Of a stretch of 64,000 nt of DNA, positions 1-13,589 are shown one piece after another (positions within the stretch are counted from its first letter, which is position 1; each line of letters opens with the position of its first letter). Made by a program: the position numbers and the translations under genes. The notes under the pieces were generated by a model. The model saw only the letters and a list, made by a program, of their open reading frames with translations. It searched no databases and was not told the DNA's origin. The stretch comes from Micrasema longulum (Eukaryota > Arthropoda > Insecta > Trichoptera > Brachycentridae): contig JAGVSM010003805.1 of the NCBI GenBank assembly GCA_022494885.1, positions 62,001 to 126,000 of the forward strand. Direction: 5' to 3'.

Positions 1-191
1 AAAAATAAATTCACAGAAAGCTTTAATTAATAATATTTTATTTCAAAATGCATCACCCCTGCTATCAGTATTCCCCATAATTAGGAAAACCCCACCCCCT
101 CCACCTCACATTGCCTTCCCCCTTCCGACCGACCCTATCAGTACCTTAGTATTAATCTGTGTATGTATTTTAGTTAAGTTTATATTTACAC

Positions 192-227
192 CTGAGGATG
201 GGTAATACTGATTACCCAAAACTTGTC
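192..227 (+). ncRNA. Hammerhead-like motif, degenerate
   Basis: CTGAGGA, a 7-bp stem (GGGTAAT/ATTACCC), then AAAAC where GAAAC is expected. The core G is lost, so it is probably inactive. Confidence 0.35.
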
Positions 228-437
228 ATGTTTTAATGTATCAAACTCTTGTGTGGTAAATTAAAAAATGTTTTATTTAAAATAAATTCAAAATATTTTT
301 CCACAAAGTTAATGCTAAAACAATAAATAAAATAAAAATTAGGACTATCAGTAATATAAAAATTTTCTCTCCATTAGCCATAATTAGAGCATACGTCTCA
401 CTCCTGTGTTTAGCTCACTATTTTTAAGGCTGGGTAA

Positions 438-654
438 CATTGTTATGTCGTGTTGTGAAGCGATGTGTTGGGGAGCTATCTGTCGCCAACCACTTGTATG
501 TATTGTGTTTCATATGGTTAGAATCACACTGTTCTATCGTGGCGCCACGACACACCTCACGAGAACAAAATGATTTTCACCATATTAAATACAAAGAAGC
601 GGCACGCACCAGACAGCTCTCAAACACACCGCTCCACAACACGACATAACAATG
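438..654. mobile_element. Foldback MITE
   Basis: The ends carry imperfect inverted repeats of about 45 bases (CATTGTTATGTCGTGTTGTG on the left). Short frames here are by-products. Confidence 0.65.
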
Positions 655-1194
655 TAAGACTGCCTTTAATATTGTTCGGTAACGTGTTACATATTTTAGG
701 CATACTGTATTGTAGTGTCTTTTTCCACGTGTATTACAATTTTAGGATGAGCTACAACTTCCATACTGTTAACCTGGTATTGTAATCATGTACCAATTTG
801 TGTTTATAGACGGAGTGCGATGCATGCTGACAAATTAAGTTAGTACCAAAGTAGAGCCCTAACTGTTAATTTTCCAACAGATTTATACATTAATGATATC
901 AAAATGTCTCTGGCAGAATATGTCTTTATGTAGTTGCAATTTGATTGTTGAATTTTGTAAAATTTGAATAAAATTAATATTAGTTTCGCTTGATAAACCT
1001 CAGGCAGTTACACAACCACCTAATTCTTAACCACCTAATTCGGAAAGACATAAATAAATCATTCGTTAAGTATTAACAGAGACACAAAATGTAATATGTA
1101 CATTCGTATTGCTCTTAATCGCTAATTCAATTTTCTTAGGCAATTAAAACTCTCATTAAAGAAAACAACGGTATCACCTTTTTGCTCCAAACTA
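655..1194. other. AT-rich spacer
   Basis: No gene or recognisable repeat seen. Confidence 0.5.
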
Positions 1195-1889
1195 AAGTGG
1201 TTTCATTTTTATCAGCGCATAAACTTTCAATCTCCTTACGCTCCAAAATATCTTGCGGAGAACTTCATTTACCTTTCTGATCATGGTTTTTCTCTTTGCT
1301 CTTCTCAGGAGAGAACACTTTCTATTCCTTGACAAAACACATAATTTTTAACTTTTCCTTTTTCGTCCAAGCTGCTAGACTTTGGAATAGGCTACCTCTT
1401 CATATAAAAAATGCACCTTCTCTAGCCACCTTCACGAAACGCCTGAAACATTATTATATATCCCCAGAATCCTGAGGTCCTTGAGTTTTTACTGCTTTAT
1501 TTTTTCTCAAATGGATTTTTTTTATCCCTTTTTCATTCCTTGGTTCCTCTTTCTCTTTTCTTTCACACTTATTGTCTAATCCTACATTCCCCATCATTTA
1601 ATACGTATAACATAATGTCCTTTTTTAAATTTTCTTAATGTTAATATGTTCAAGCCTTATCTTCCAATTAAAAAAACAAAATTTTTAATTAATTTGGTTT
1701 TTCTAAAATTTTATTTTAACATATGAATGTATTTTTGAATATATATTTATGTTTTTTTTTACAAAATTTTAACCAATCTCTTTTTTTGACTAGTCTGTTT
1801 TTTGGTTGGCTGAAAGATATTGCTTTTAAAAATAAGTCCGCCAAAGTACTTATTCTTTTTACTTGAAATTTTAAATAAATAAATAAACA
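1195..1889 (+). mobile_element. LINE 3' end remnant
   Basis: The frame ending at 1473-1475 reads QAARLWNRLPLHIKNAPSLA..., the standard C-terminus of insect LINE ORF2. A T-rich 3' UTR ends in (AAAT)n at about 1874-1889. Confidence 0.65.
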
Positions 1890-2639
1890 AAAACTTTTTT
1901 AAGTACTTTTATTAACAAAAGGCACTTTTCATGCATAGGGACTTGTTTTTATGGAACTGAAAAATAATTGATTTATAGGAATTTTTAAACCTATTGATTG
2001 TTGTTTTTTTTTAAATAAGCGCGTGACATAAATGGTAATCTGTTTTGTAACCTGTGGCGCATCAAACGAAAACAAATTTCATCGCAAAGGAACAATATTA
2101 TTACGGGGTAAAGACTCGAAATTAAATTCCCCTATCTCAATTTTAATAATCCTCACCGAACATTTTTAAAAGTTCATTATCATAACCCGATTTGGTCTCC
2201 TATTGTGTCTGATGATGCCGATAGATTCAGGAGAGGATTTTTTTTCGGAAGGTTTAAGACCCAAAAAGAAAAAATATATTTGCATAAAATAACACAACCC
2301 CGTTCAGACTAGGTAATTCTTTTAAAACATTCCCTTGTTGAAAAGTTTGGCTTCGTATAATTTTGTCACAAATTTCGTAAATTACGTGCAAGCCTTTGTA
2401 TAACTTTTTTGTACTGTTAACGCTTTTTTCGTTTTTTTTCGATTAGTATATTTTGATTTTCAAAGATGTTTTTTGTATCGATTATTTGCATTTTTTTTTT
2501 CATTTTTTTAAAAATATTTTATTTGTTAGCGGGTTTGTTCCCGGGTGGTAAGTTTTTCTAACGAACTAATAAAAAGGTTCTATTTTTTTGTTTCACGACG
2601 TACGTTAAAAAGACAAAAAGGCTTTTTATCTTCACAAAC
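1890..2639. other. AT-rich spacer
   Basis: Homopolymer-rich. No gene seen. Confidence 0.5.
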
Positions 2640-3090
2640 ATCAACATTGAGAGGAGATCCTTAAGCCCACCATCCACCCGCAGCTGTTATAGAGTCTTGA
2701 GAGACTCTCTGTCAGCTGCGCACAGAGAAAAGTTATTATAAATATTCCTAAGGAATACAAACTCTATGCAGATTAAGGAGGAGGGAGGAGGACGTATGGA
2801 CAGAGGCCAACACGTCGTCCCCACGCCTCAGGATCCCCTCAATGCCTCTGTTTTTTTTATTCAAAAAATATGTTAACAACCAATTTACATAAATAAACGT
2901 ATCCAAATATACAAAAACAATTTCTTAAAACTATAGTTACATAACAAACATAACTTACACAAAACATAAGTAAAAACACGGATATTTACAATAAGAGAAC
3001 GACTTTGGATAAAGAAAGACTCCCTGGGTGGTCAGAGGCAGAGGATCCGAATACCACCCCCGTGAGGGGAGGACAAAACAAAAGAACGAC
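2640..3090. other. GC-richer block, unidentified repeat
   Basis: It contains a GAGTCTTGAGAGACTC hairpin (2691-2706) and purine tracts. No coding sequence is recognised. Confidence 0.25.
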
Positions 3091-3118
3091 AAACACAAAC
3101 ATCAACAGATGGATGAAT

Positions 3119-3272
3119 TGAAGTAATTCAAATATTTAAACATTTGCAGAATGACGAATGCTACGCAGTGTGTAAAATGGCAACTTAAACCAGCCAATTA
3201 CAGGTCAAAAGTTCCATAAGTACCCAAACCTTTATTCTTACTTACCTTAAATGTTTTCCATGTCTGTCATAA
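3119..3272 (+). repeat. Partial copy of the 45.7-kb foldback family
   Basis: It shares GTGTGTAAAATGGCAACTTA and the following CCAGCCAAT block with 46040-46130. One arm only. Confidence 0.6.
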
Positions 3273-3549
3273 TATGCTAATCTTGATGAAAAGCGTTTAC
3301 AAAAATTAGGGTAAAATCAAAATATTGTTATTAGTAATATTCAAAGCAATAACTTTGCGGTCAAACATTTTACTAAATGTTAAAAAGTATTTGTAAATAA
3401 ACACTTATCAACTTTTCTATTTATTTATTTATTAATTCAAAATTATACTAGTTTAAATATTAATGAACTGGTTAAGGCTTTTTAGGCTGTGTCATAATAA
3501 TTAACAATTAAAAATACATAATAATACAAGTTAATTTAATTATAATAAC

Positions 3550-4215
3550 ACTAACGGACCCGACAGATGTTGTCTTGCCCGAACGTTGGCAAAAGACTTT
3601 CCATTGATAAGTAGGTACCTAGGTACTTGTTTGTGATTAAATTCCAAAATTAAAAATCGTTTATATTCAAATATTAAATTCAAGTAGGTACCTAGGTACT
3701 TGTTTATGGTTGAATTCCAAAACAAAAAATAAATATTTTTTCAAATACGGCATTCTTTTTGCAAACGCAAACTACGGCCTTCTCACCAGCGGAGGGGTGT
3801 ACTTATGTAGGTGTACGATTTTAAAAAATGTATTGATTTTAATATTATTTTAGTATTATCAAAAATCCAGTAAAAATAAATAAATGGGTAGAATTTATAA
3901 GGAATTTAAAAAAGGAACTGATTAAGATCCACAAAAAACAAATACTGTTTGTAAACATTCAAAAACAAACTTTTCATATTTTCATTTTTTGTAAATGCAT
4001 TCTCCTTGAATGCAACCCTGGTAGATCGACAAATAAAACATGTATGCTCCTTACTTATTTTTTACACGATATATTGAAGATTTTAGTATCAACGAACACG
4101 CACAGCGCAAAGATCTATATTTCTCTGAAAACCGCACGTAAATTGGTTTAGCCGTTTAGAAGAAGTTCAGTGACATCATACGTACAGAGGAATGATACAT
4201 ATAAAGAAGCTGTGA
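3550..4215 (+). repeat. Dispersed 0.7-kb repeat, copy 1
   Basis: It starts ACTAACGGACCCGAC and contains CCTAGGTACTTGTTT twice (near 3615 and 3693) and GAACACGCACAGCGCAAAGA. The whole block recurs inverted at 35468-36166. Confidence 0.65.
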
Positions 4216-4565
4216 TGCAATAGAATAACAATTAGTTTTCACTATATTAGATAGGTAAAAACATTATCATTAATTATGTATGTACCAACCATTGTGTAAT
4301 TTTTTACTTATTTTGTCAATAATGTTTTTCGATAAATATTATAAAATTCAGAAAAACAAGGTTTTAATAATAAATTATAAAATTCCAAAGAAGACAATAT
4401 AAAAAAAATAATTTGGTATAAATATTAAAAAGTTAATTTTACAAATTAAAATTCAAACGTAATCAAATATACAAAATAATAGTATCATTGAAATCTAAGG
4501 AAAAAAATACAAAAACATAATTGAAATAATAATTGATATCAATATATATGGTTTTTATAAACTCA

Positions 4566-4736
4566 CTTGGCTTTACTTATAAACTCGGCGTAAAGTTACA
4601 CTAAAGTATAGTGCTTTAATTCGGATGGGAATACCATTCTTATTTTAGTAGTAGAATAAGGTTGGTATTCCCATCCGAATTATACCACTATACTTAAGTG
4701 TAGCTTTACGCCGAGTTTATAAGTAAGGCACACTAT
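4566..4736. mobile_element. Near-palindromic MITE
   Basis: Two arms of about 75 bases (TTATAAACTCGGCGTAAAG outer part, ATTCGGATGGGAATACCA inner part) are inverted around a short centre. A related partial copy is at 57128-57245. Confidence 0.75.
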
Positions 4737-5589
4737 ACAATAGTAAGAAATGCGAGTAATAAATAATATGCCAAATAACAGTAAGTACTCAATTAAATAA
4801 TACAAAATGAAATAACATAAAAATATCAAGATATTATATAAAAAGCAAATAAAAGTATGGAGGGAAAGCAGATTAGTCAATTTTCGCTAATTTCCATCTT
4901 TAATTGGTGTCCTGAAAGTACGTCTTGAAACTTAAAAACATAGAAAAGTCGGTAAGTGTTTATATAAATGTTTGATAACATTTAGTAAAATACTGTAAAA
5001 TTACAATTGGATAAAATTATCCGGATGGTCCAAAAAAAAGCATTAATTTTTTTTTTCAAGTGTTGGCTTGTATGCAGGTGAAACAATTCATGTAATGTCA
5101 CCCTCATCAATAAAAGTTTCAGCTAAACTTATAAAAATCAGAATTGATGAAAAAAAAAAATGAAAGAAACGTTTAACGTTATTATGAATTATGTATGTAC
5201 AAACCATTTGCAATTTTTTACTTATTTTCAAACAATTTTTTTCAATAAATAGAAAAAAAAGAAATGAAATGTGAAAAGCTTTGTAATTGCCTGTACCTTC
5301 AAATTCCTTTTTTTTTCAATTGGGAGTTATCATGATTGAAATTTATTTGAACAGAGAGAGAAAATATTATATGGAACTCTAGGCAATTGCAAAGCTTATG
5401 TTATTTCTTTTAAAATAGAAAATATTTAACTCTAATTGTAATAAATTCTTTATCTTTTTCAATTTTTTTTTTAATAATTTTAATCTTTATTGTTTAAAAC
5501 TTTAAGTAAATAAAACTAATAATCTTCAACATTATAAATAATTCATTTTTATGATCTTTCATTTGCTGATTTAATTTTTTACACACAGT

Positions 5590-5780
5590 GCAACATATAC
5601 CATCCTACCCATTGTTTAGAATTCACGCTGCCTCGACTCTTCCCTCTGTATTGATCGCCTTTGTCTTGAGATATTTATTTATTTAAAACTTTATATTAAA
5701 ATTTCATACGTGTAAGAGCGTATATATTACCTTTAGGCAATTTTTTCCTACCTACCCAAACAGTTCAGTTTGCTAAAATA
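5590..5780 (-). mobile_element. LINE 3'-UTR fragment
   Basis: The reverse complement of 5738-5775 matches the 3' tail of the LINE at 61756-61785. The rest is weakly similar. Confidence 0.35.
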
Positions 5781-7339
5781 CAAAGTACTTGGACATATTC
5801 CAGAGCCGCGGTTTTAAAGGGTATCTTCATCGGTACATACCGAGACGGTATACTTAAGTTATGTACTATCTCTATCTACCTTTTGTATTTTCTACCGACT
5901 TGTCATCTCGTTATCGTATGATCGAATCCAACCAATGAATGACCCCGAAAACGTATTCCGCATTTTTTACTTTATCAAATTTTTTAATAGTTCTCATTTA
6001 TATTTTAAATCGGCTTCTGTGTGAAAAAGTGGCCACTTCAAAGCGATTATAAACTCCACTAAATCCCAATCTAAGCAAAAAATGCTCTCTTGAACATGAT
6101 TTTTTTTATGACTTTTGACAATTACCAAGACGGTATGCTTAACAAACGTCTGTATTTATGTACCAAGTGATTACAAAGCCGGTTCCTTTAAAGTCTCGAT
6201 ACGTACACTCAGAAAAATAATGAAACAGATGGAAAAAAAATAATAATTCAATTTATTTTTTAAAGTAGCAACATCATTACGCCTAGATGCTCTAATAGGT
6301 TAATAGGGCAGAATCTAGATACATTATCCATTCATGTAGTGACAGTTATGTCAGAATCTAATTCGGTTTCAAAATTTACTTATTTTTCTCTTATATTTTA
6401 AATAGGCTTTTAAGATAAAAGTGGCAAACTCAGAACAATAAAAAATTTAAATAAATCGTAATTAAAGGAGAAATTACTTGGTGGAACAAAATTTGAGTCA
6501 CTTTTAATACGTAGATATGCATACCGAGGGGTACTAGACCCATCGATACATATTGATGTATAGCTACCCAAAACTTGAAGGTGGGGGTCAGTAATGTATC
6601 TTCGTAATCGCTCAGAAGAATTTATCTTAAACTATACCGTCATGGTGAACGTAGGACGTCCTCAGCTTCCCATTATAATCGCGACCCAGGTATTAATACA
6701 GATCCTTATAATTTTATACGATATTTGAAACAAAAATTAACTAAAAATCTACAATATACTATGAAGTGAGGGAAGGGGATGGGAAGAAAAAAAACAAGGA
6801 AATTTTAAACTGATATCGAAGTACCATGGACAGGTTTCAAAATACTTAGACGATCTAAAAATAACTTAAAAACCAGTCGACATAGATAGTATGTACATTG
6901 TTCATAATATATATTATTTTTAATCAAAACAAAATATATTTATGCTGGTTTATACGCAAAAGGTGTTCAAAATTCCATTTTCTCTATTACATATTTGAGA
7001 AATGCTGAATAACTAAGCACATTATAAATTGTTACTAGGGTGAATCTGCTAAAGCTCGTAGCTAGAGCGTTAATCATGGTATTATCGATGATTTTCATAA
7101 ATCAGAATCCAACTCCTCTATAATATCGTAATCTATGGTTCGACTGTGCACGGCGGCGATAGAGAAAACTTTAAACTGTGGTCCTTAATACATTATTTTA
7201 TAAATACTTAAGAAAATAAAATGCATATTGTTAATTCCAGAACGTATTTAAATTTATCATTATTTTTTTATGAATTTATGTCCTTAAATAATTTTAATTT
7301 TCAGTTATATGTAGACCAACTCTGACGTTAAGACCTCAT
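5781..7339. other. Gene-free region with weak internal direct repeats
   Basis: Blocks near 5990-6190 and 6380-6600 share TATATTTTAAAT...GGCTT...AAAAGTGGC in the same order, a decayed duplication. Nothing is coding. Confidence 0.4.
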
Positions 7340-7592
7340 TATCAGGGCCCCAATTACAATGGGGAGTTAACATTTATCTTCAATTTATCAGCAAAGTAAA
7401 ATTAAGTTTTCTGTATGAAAAGCAGAATATGCATACATTTTTATCTTCTCAACATATGCAATTATAGGTTACCAACGCAGATACTTCAAATGTTCATCCA
7501 AATATACTCATTTTGGTACACACATATCGGTTTTTATTTATGGACAGTCGAAGATAACTCAGTTAACTTCTCATTGTAATCAGGGCTGATGT
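7340..7592. mobile_element. MITE with about 45-base inverted ends
   Basis: The left end, ATCAGGGCCCCAATTACAAT then GTTAAC and ATCTTC, is mirrored at the right end. The family recurs at 35143-35370. Confidence 0.55.
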
Positions 7593-7772
7593 CTTTTACT
7601 AACTTAAAATCACCCCCGTCACTATTTATAAAATAAAATCTAGAAAAGAAAGAAAATTATGAATGAGGGAGATGGAATTTAATATTATTTTATTTATTTA
7701 CATTTATTTTGGGAAAATGAGAACAAATTTAACGTAAATTGCCTACAGAATGTAAACATGATAGAAACATAA

Positions 7773-8340
7773 ATGGTTAAAAGTTTAGGTTGCAAATATG
7801 CTTACCCATTAATACTAAATGCTGACTCGTACGAGCATTACTACCTTCCCATTCTGGATTACGCTGATGTTTCCATGACTGATTTAAGCTGTGAGCAACT
7901 TGATAAACTTGAACGACTTCAGAATGCATGCTTAAGGTATATTTTTGGTCTCAGGAAATATAACCACATTTCTGATTATCGTAGGCATCTGAAATGGCTC
8001 AAAATAGAACAGCGGAGATACTATTACTCTCTCTCACTTCTGTTCACTGTACTTCATAGTCCTAATTTACTTATATACGTTCGTGAAAAAATTCAACGTT
8101 TATTTGATAATTTAATTCTCAGAGCAACCCTCTTAATACACAATTATCATCCACAATTACTCTTTCTTCTCAAACTCATATATCATCATCTCCCATCCAC
8201 TATTAAAGATGCTACTACAGTATCTCTGTTTAAATCACGTCTGAAGAAACATCTTCTTTCCATTCTTTAATCTCTCCTTTCCTCATTCCATAATACAGTT
8301 ATTTCTTTAAATAAAGTTCATATTTAAAGCACTAACTTTG
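7773..8340 (+). mobile_element. LINE reverse transcriptase C-terminal fragment
   Basis: The 165-codon frame 7773-8270 holds YLPILDYADVSMTDLS, LERLQNACLRYIFGLRKY and LPSTIKDATTVSLFKSRLKK, the post-RT region of a non-LTR retrotransposon (CR1/Rex-like in appearance). There is no RT core, so it is 5'-truncated. Confidence 0.75.
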
Positions 8341-8484
8341 AGGATATTTGTGACCTCAAAAAAATTGATATCAAATTATCACCCTTGTAAGGGAAAAAAA
8401 GGACGTGATTTATTGGGTCAACGTGTAGTATTTAGTGAACATGATAAATATATAATAGGAATTAATTCATTAGTTACGTAAACT

Positions 8485-8518
8485 TTGACGAAGAAGCATG
8501 TTTGCTTTGAAACCGGTC
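8485..8518 (+). ncRNA. Hammerhead-ribozyme-like motif (Penelope-like repeat end)
   Basis: TTGACGA (consensus CTGANGA, one change), stem AAGC/GCTT, GAAA, then palindromic ACCGGT and C. The flank recurs at 36.25 and 49.56 kb. Confidence 0.45.
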
Positions 8519-8811
8519 GGTGGAAAAAAAAAATAGTGGTTAAAAATAAGTTGTTTTATTTTTTTTATTTTCTATTGAAAACGTTTTGTAACTAGAAATA
8601 TATAAATAAAACTATAATTTTAGTTATTGGTGGAAGTTGCCATTTGGCAATAAGCCCGCCAATATAAAATTTACGTTGTGGATGAAAAGTTTTTTTTTAA
8701 AGGATTATCTAAAAGAACACCACTTTTATTACAATATAAAAATTATACTCCATTTTCTTAATTAAAATTTTAATTTATTTCCTATATTCATACATAGTTA
8801 AATTTATATTC

Positions 8812-9031
8812 ACCGTCATCATCATCATTCCCTTTCCGCACCTACTGGTGCATAGGACACAGCATTAATGCACAAATGGCAGCGTATTTTGATATTTTTT
8901 GTTACATGAAGGTAAGACGGTCAGCCTTATGTTTCAGGTGACAGTCCAGAGACTATGAAATATTTTAGTGTAAAAACACATTTATTTTTAATAACCATGC
9001 CGAGAATCGAACCCGAGACCTCGAGGCCGAC
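8812..9031 (-). mobile_element. tRNA-derived SINE, family 1
   Basis: On the minus strand a B-box (GGGTTCGATTCTC) is followed by the body CTGGACTGTCACCTGAAACA and a tail GGTGCGGAAAGGGAATGATG. The same family is at 59570-59825, 60985-61262 and elsewhere. Confidence 0.7.
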
Positions 9032-9299
9032 TTTGTTTGTATTTGTTGTTTTATTTACATTCAACTCAAGTTTCAAACGTTCCAGAAATCCGTTATATTG
9101 AGTTTTTGTAGTCATCAAAATTCACCCCTGTAGATTAAATAATCGTACCTGTTTTGTTTTATCTTCTACATACAAAAAGCTCCCGGGTTATTTCATCCGG
9201 CGTTCGTTAGCGGTCTCCATTACTTTATGTTGAATATACATACCCAGCTCTGCTCAGTACTTATATAACAAGGAGGTTATTTCACTGATCAACTCAATT

Positions 9300-9560
9300 A
9301 TTCCGCGCGCGTAGTTTTCCCGGGGCTACGTTCGACTACACGAGACAGGGAAATCCTCGGCCTCTGCGACCTACGCCCCGCGCGAAGATACGGACGCTAT
9401 CATTGTTACCCGTGGTTAGAGGGGGAGAGGGCATAGGGGTCGTGTCGCGCAGAAACGCACCCTCCGACGCCTTCGAAATCGCTTAGTGGTGTTCGTCAAG
9501 AAATATATCTCCTCTTCTAATATGTGCTCCTGGTAAACGGAATACCGTGCGTGGAATAGA
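9300..9560. other. CpG-rich block of unknown role
   Basis: GC content is far above the surroundings, with many CpGs, no long frame and a GTAAAC donor-like site at about 9533. It could be a promoter or leader exon of an unseen gene, or the 5' end of a retroelement. Confidence 0.35.
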
Positions 9561-9799
9561 TTTAGTTACTCGATAGTGCAATGCTCTCTATTTTTGTTGT
9601 TTTGTTTGAAAAATGCGTGATTTTCATACATGACTCAAATATGGAAAAAAAATTTTTTTTCATTATGAAAAGTAAGAACATAGCAATGCGCAATGCTTGC
9701 GCTTGGCATATAATTTTCTCAAATATATTTGATCATTTACAAAATTCTAGTAAATTTATCTAATTTACCTGGTTAATATTCTTTTTGTATTTTTAGAAA

Positions 9800-10225
9800 T
9801 CGAAATAGAACTTCTTATTTGGGCTACCAAAATAGTACTTTGAAAAAATTAACTGTTATTTTTAAACAGTTATTCTTTAGTAACAGCTTAAACAGTGACA
9901 CAAAAAACTGTTTTTATTTCTGGAACAGTTGCGCAAGGAATTTTAACTGTTAATGCAAAGAAAAATTCATTAAAATATTCATTGAAATCGTTTTCAAAAA
10001 TAAGGTGCGCGGCCAAAACCACCCTCTCGTTCCTAAAAAAAAAAAAGCTGTTTCTTGAATCACAGATTAAATCATTTTTGTGAACGGCAGCTGCTTATAC
10101 CAAATGTTTTGCCCACGCCGCTCTGACCTATTTAGAAGCAGCTTCACAAAACAGTTTAATTTATTAAGCGTTAACTGTTATTGTTTTTTCTTTTACATAA
10201 CCAAAACGCCCAACTCTAGTACTTA
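9800..10225. mobile_element. Possible hAT-like MITE
   Basis: It shares with 36400-36672 the blocks AACAGTT (repeated) and GGCGTGGGCAAA, and a CTCTA-bounded GCCC end resembling hAT termini (TAGAGATGGGC). The match is diffuse. Confidence 0.35.
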
Positions 10226-12095
10226 AACTTAAAAATTAAGAATGTTATAAAAGATAATTAAAATGTTACCTTATAACCTTAACTGTAATTAGTCATAATT
10301 AAGAAGTTTGGACAGTTAGTTCAATAGATATTCAAAGAGGATTGAGTTATTCAAAAAAAATTTCAATGAATAAATGCAAAAAAAAAATGTTTATGTAGGT
10401 AGCCAAAATTAGAAACTTATTTTTAGTAATCGAGAAAACTATCTCGATTACTAGTGGGGTGGCGATTACAATTTGCGTGGATATTATTTGACTGCATCGT
10501 TTATCTGTGTTAATTTTTGCGGGGAATAAATGGTGCGTTGCGCGGAGATGGAAAATGCGGAAAAGAACAGTATGCGGCCAAACAAACTGAAGCAGACAAA
10601 AATCCTACCTAAAGGAAGAAAGGAAAGGGAATCAGGGACAGGAATCCGGATGTTAAGTCTTGGCTTCTATGGGTAGTTTTTCATTTTTTTGTGAAAGATA
10701 AAGATGAATGTGGCGGAGCGGCAGTCACATGATGTAAAAATGTTCAGATGCGGGCAGATGATTATAGGACGAGCAGATGCGAGCAGATAAAATTATTTAC
10801 ATGTTGGCAGAAATTATCAAGAAGAGAAAAAATGTGTTTGTTTATGTTGATCGCTAGGGATATGGAAAATTGTTCCCATAGCAACCGTAGCTACCCATGG
10901 CCATAGATACGAGGAGAATAACAAACATTGAAAGTTGGGAGATCACGGGATGGGTAGGATAGGTGGACCTTTATCCACTGGCGGCCCATCCAGCCACAAA
11001 CCACTCAATCCCACCAACCACTATCAAAAAATATCAACAAAGAAAATTAGATCAATTTACTCGAATTTATTGAATGACGCAACATATTTTTATTTATTTT
11101 TTTATATGTTAATCGCAAATATTTCTAAATGCTATATTCTTAAATAAATCATAAATTTACAATAAAAATGTCATATTTTTTCGTAATGTTTGGTGGCCAT
11201 AATTAGAAGTGCTCTCTCGATTATTAGAAATATGCAAAATACTATGAATCTGCTAAATTAACTAGAAATTTGAGAATTACCTTATTAGACAACTGACAAA
11301 ATAACTTAGAAATTACTACAGAAATTTGAATTCTATTACTACTGTAATTTAGAACTAAGATATTTTTCTTATAAGCCGATTTTTATAATGAACTATTTTT
11401 TCTTGCACACGTAGCATTTTATGATGGCGACTAAGCATAAGTTCAACATATACCTTTTTTAATGGCACTATGTTGACAGGTAACCTAGTCGGATTTCAAA
11501 ACTGTTATAAATATTCCATATTTTCAATGCACGTTAGTTCTCTAAAAGCTTTATGAACTTCCCCAGGAAATGCAATTTCCCGTCATTGTAAGCTTCCACG
11601 ATAACTCAAAAGCTTCCAATTAAAGGCCAATTCGGTGTTGAACCAACCCTATTCGAAAAAATCGTGAGTTGTCACCTCAAAATCCCAGGGGACATTATAA
11701 ATACCGACCTTTCTAAACCAACTTAGTCGGAAAATTTAAAGCGGAAGTTACAAAGGTAACGCACATTTATGAAAATGCTTTAAGTTTTAAAAAACCTTGT
11801 GATTTATTATTGTTTGACATCGTAATATCTTTTGTTTAATAATGGTCACTGATTTATTAAAAAAACAAAATTCCATAAAATAATTACAATAATTATTATA
11901 ATAATCATTATCATTGTTTATTAACAAAAATAACAATTATTTTATGTACTACATACACACTTGGGTAATAGATTACTATGGATTATGTCTAGTCTGTCTA
12001 ACTAGGTACAACATGTTTTAAGGCAGACATGCTTGTTTGTTTACTATACAGTTATAATTCAGAGTTTGTGATAGACCCCATGACCCATCCTCTAG
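10226..12095. other. Gene-free spacer
   Basis: Short repeats of GCAGATG occur near 10745-10790. A 70-codon frame at 10935 has no recognisable domain. Confidence 0.45.
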
Positions 12096-12099
12096 TTTT

Positions 12100-12298
12100 T
12101 TTTTTTTTTTTTGGAAAAGAAATATTTGCGTTCTTATGATTTACCCAAATATTTAATTTTGAGGGCCATTTTCAACGAGTTGTAAATAACTCACTATTAG
12201 AAAATGGGAATCAAGTTGGGGTAGAGTGGGATTCGAACCCCAGACCTTTTGGTCCGTGAGTCCGAGACACTAGCCACAGGACCACAACCCGATCGACG
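12100..12298 (-). mobile_element. tRNA-derived SINE, family 3
   Basis: The minus strand reads GGGTTGTGGTCCTGTGGCTA, then GGGGTTCGAATCCCAC (B-box), then ACAACTCGTTGAAAATGGCC and GCAAATATTTC. Other pieces are at 38290-38450, 43610-43770, 56815-57005, 57860-57990 and 23250-23400. Confidence 0.7.
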
Positions 12299-12772
12299 AT
12301 CGAGTTTGACTTCTGGTAGTGTGGGAGTGTTCCTTTTCGGATTTGATAGAATAATTTACTTTCACAAATATTATTATTCTAAAAATATATAATTGCCTTA
12401 TATCTTAGATCTCAAATTCCTCAAATAACTTGACGCAGGGGTACCTAAACGGCTTTTTTCAAAATTATTTTAATGATTGATTTTTGAGCAGATTCGAGAG
12501 GTTTTTATATTGATTTATTAGTGCCTCCCCATCCTATTATGTCATAAGTTATAATTGAGTTACATTAAATAAAATATAGTTGTTTGTTTCAATGCATGCT
12601 TTGTATGTTTATCGTGGTGCTAAAAAAATCAAATATGTTCTCAGAATTAATTATGATGAACGATGTAGCCACCTTATGAAATATTTTTCATAAAAAGTTA
12701 TCATATTAATGATATGTTTTTTTTTGGCATTTTGATTTATGGATTTGGATATGGACAACACTGGATTTTTCA

Positions 12773-13222
12773 GAATGAGGAAGTTCAGTGGTATTAAAAA
12801 AATCATTTTTTATTTTTGATTTTTTTATCGTATTATCAGCGCTATGATTTTTTATATAATAATAATATAATATAATAACTTCACATGTGACGTCTCAAAT
12901 TCACCTCCGCTTCTTCTTGGTCAATTCTAATGTCAAATGTATTGTTTATTGTTTGTGAACCATAATAAATAAAATAATTCTGCCTATTGGTCCGTTGACG
13001 GTAAGTAAACTTGACATATTTCACAACTCTCTTATCATTGGTTGATTAAAATTAACTAGTGACGTCGTTCAAAGTGATTCGTTTTTATAAAAATATTTTT
13101 CAATATTTTTTTCGAATATTTTCGATAATCTTTGCCACATAATTTGATGCCTTAATTTTTACCGTACATAGGAAAACATTTTTTGTATCGAATTTTCCGT
13201 AGGGCTGAAGTTCCTCATGGTA
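12773..13222. mobile_element. MITE with ATGAGGAA ends
   Basis: ATGAGGAAGTTCAG at the left is mirrored by CTGAAGTTCCTCAT at the right. The same end occurs alone at 60786-60802. Confidence 0.45.
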
Positions 13223-13589
13223 AAATAAACTTACATATACAAATAATAACGTTATTTGCATCTGTTGACTTCAACTTAAATTCCGATTTTAGAGCCCATC
13301 AAAGCTCCCCATAAACAATTAAAAATAAAAATGCATTATGTGATATTACAACAAAATACAAATTTTATGTTAAGTTAATATGTTTATTTAAATTAATGTT
13401 TCCCATTACGTATCATGTGTTGCCATCTATCAATATAATATCAGTACCATGGCATTAAGGTTTTTAAAAATTAAAAACATAAATAACAACCCAAAAATAG
13501 TAAAATTACAAAGACAACATATTAAAACCATAAAACTAATAGAGGTACAAATTATTAGTCTGCCTGACCCGTATGACTGAATTGTACGA

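Noticed and set aside
440..785. Two overlapping short frames
   Set aside because: They are largely products of the inverted arms of a MITE and resemble no protein.
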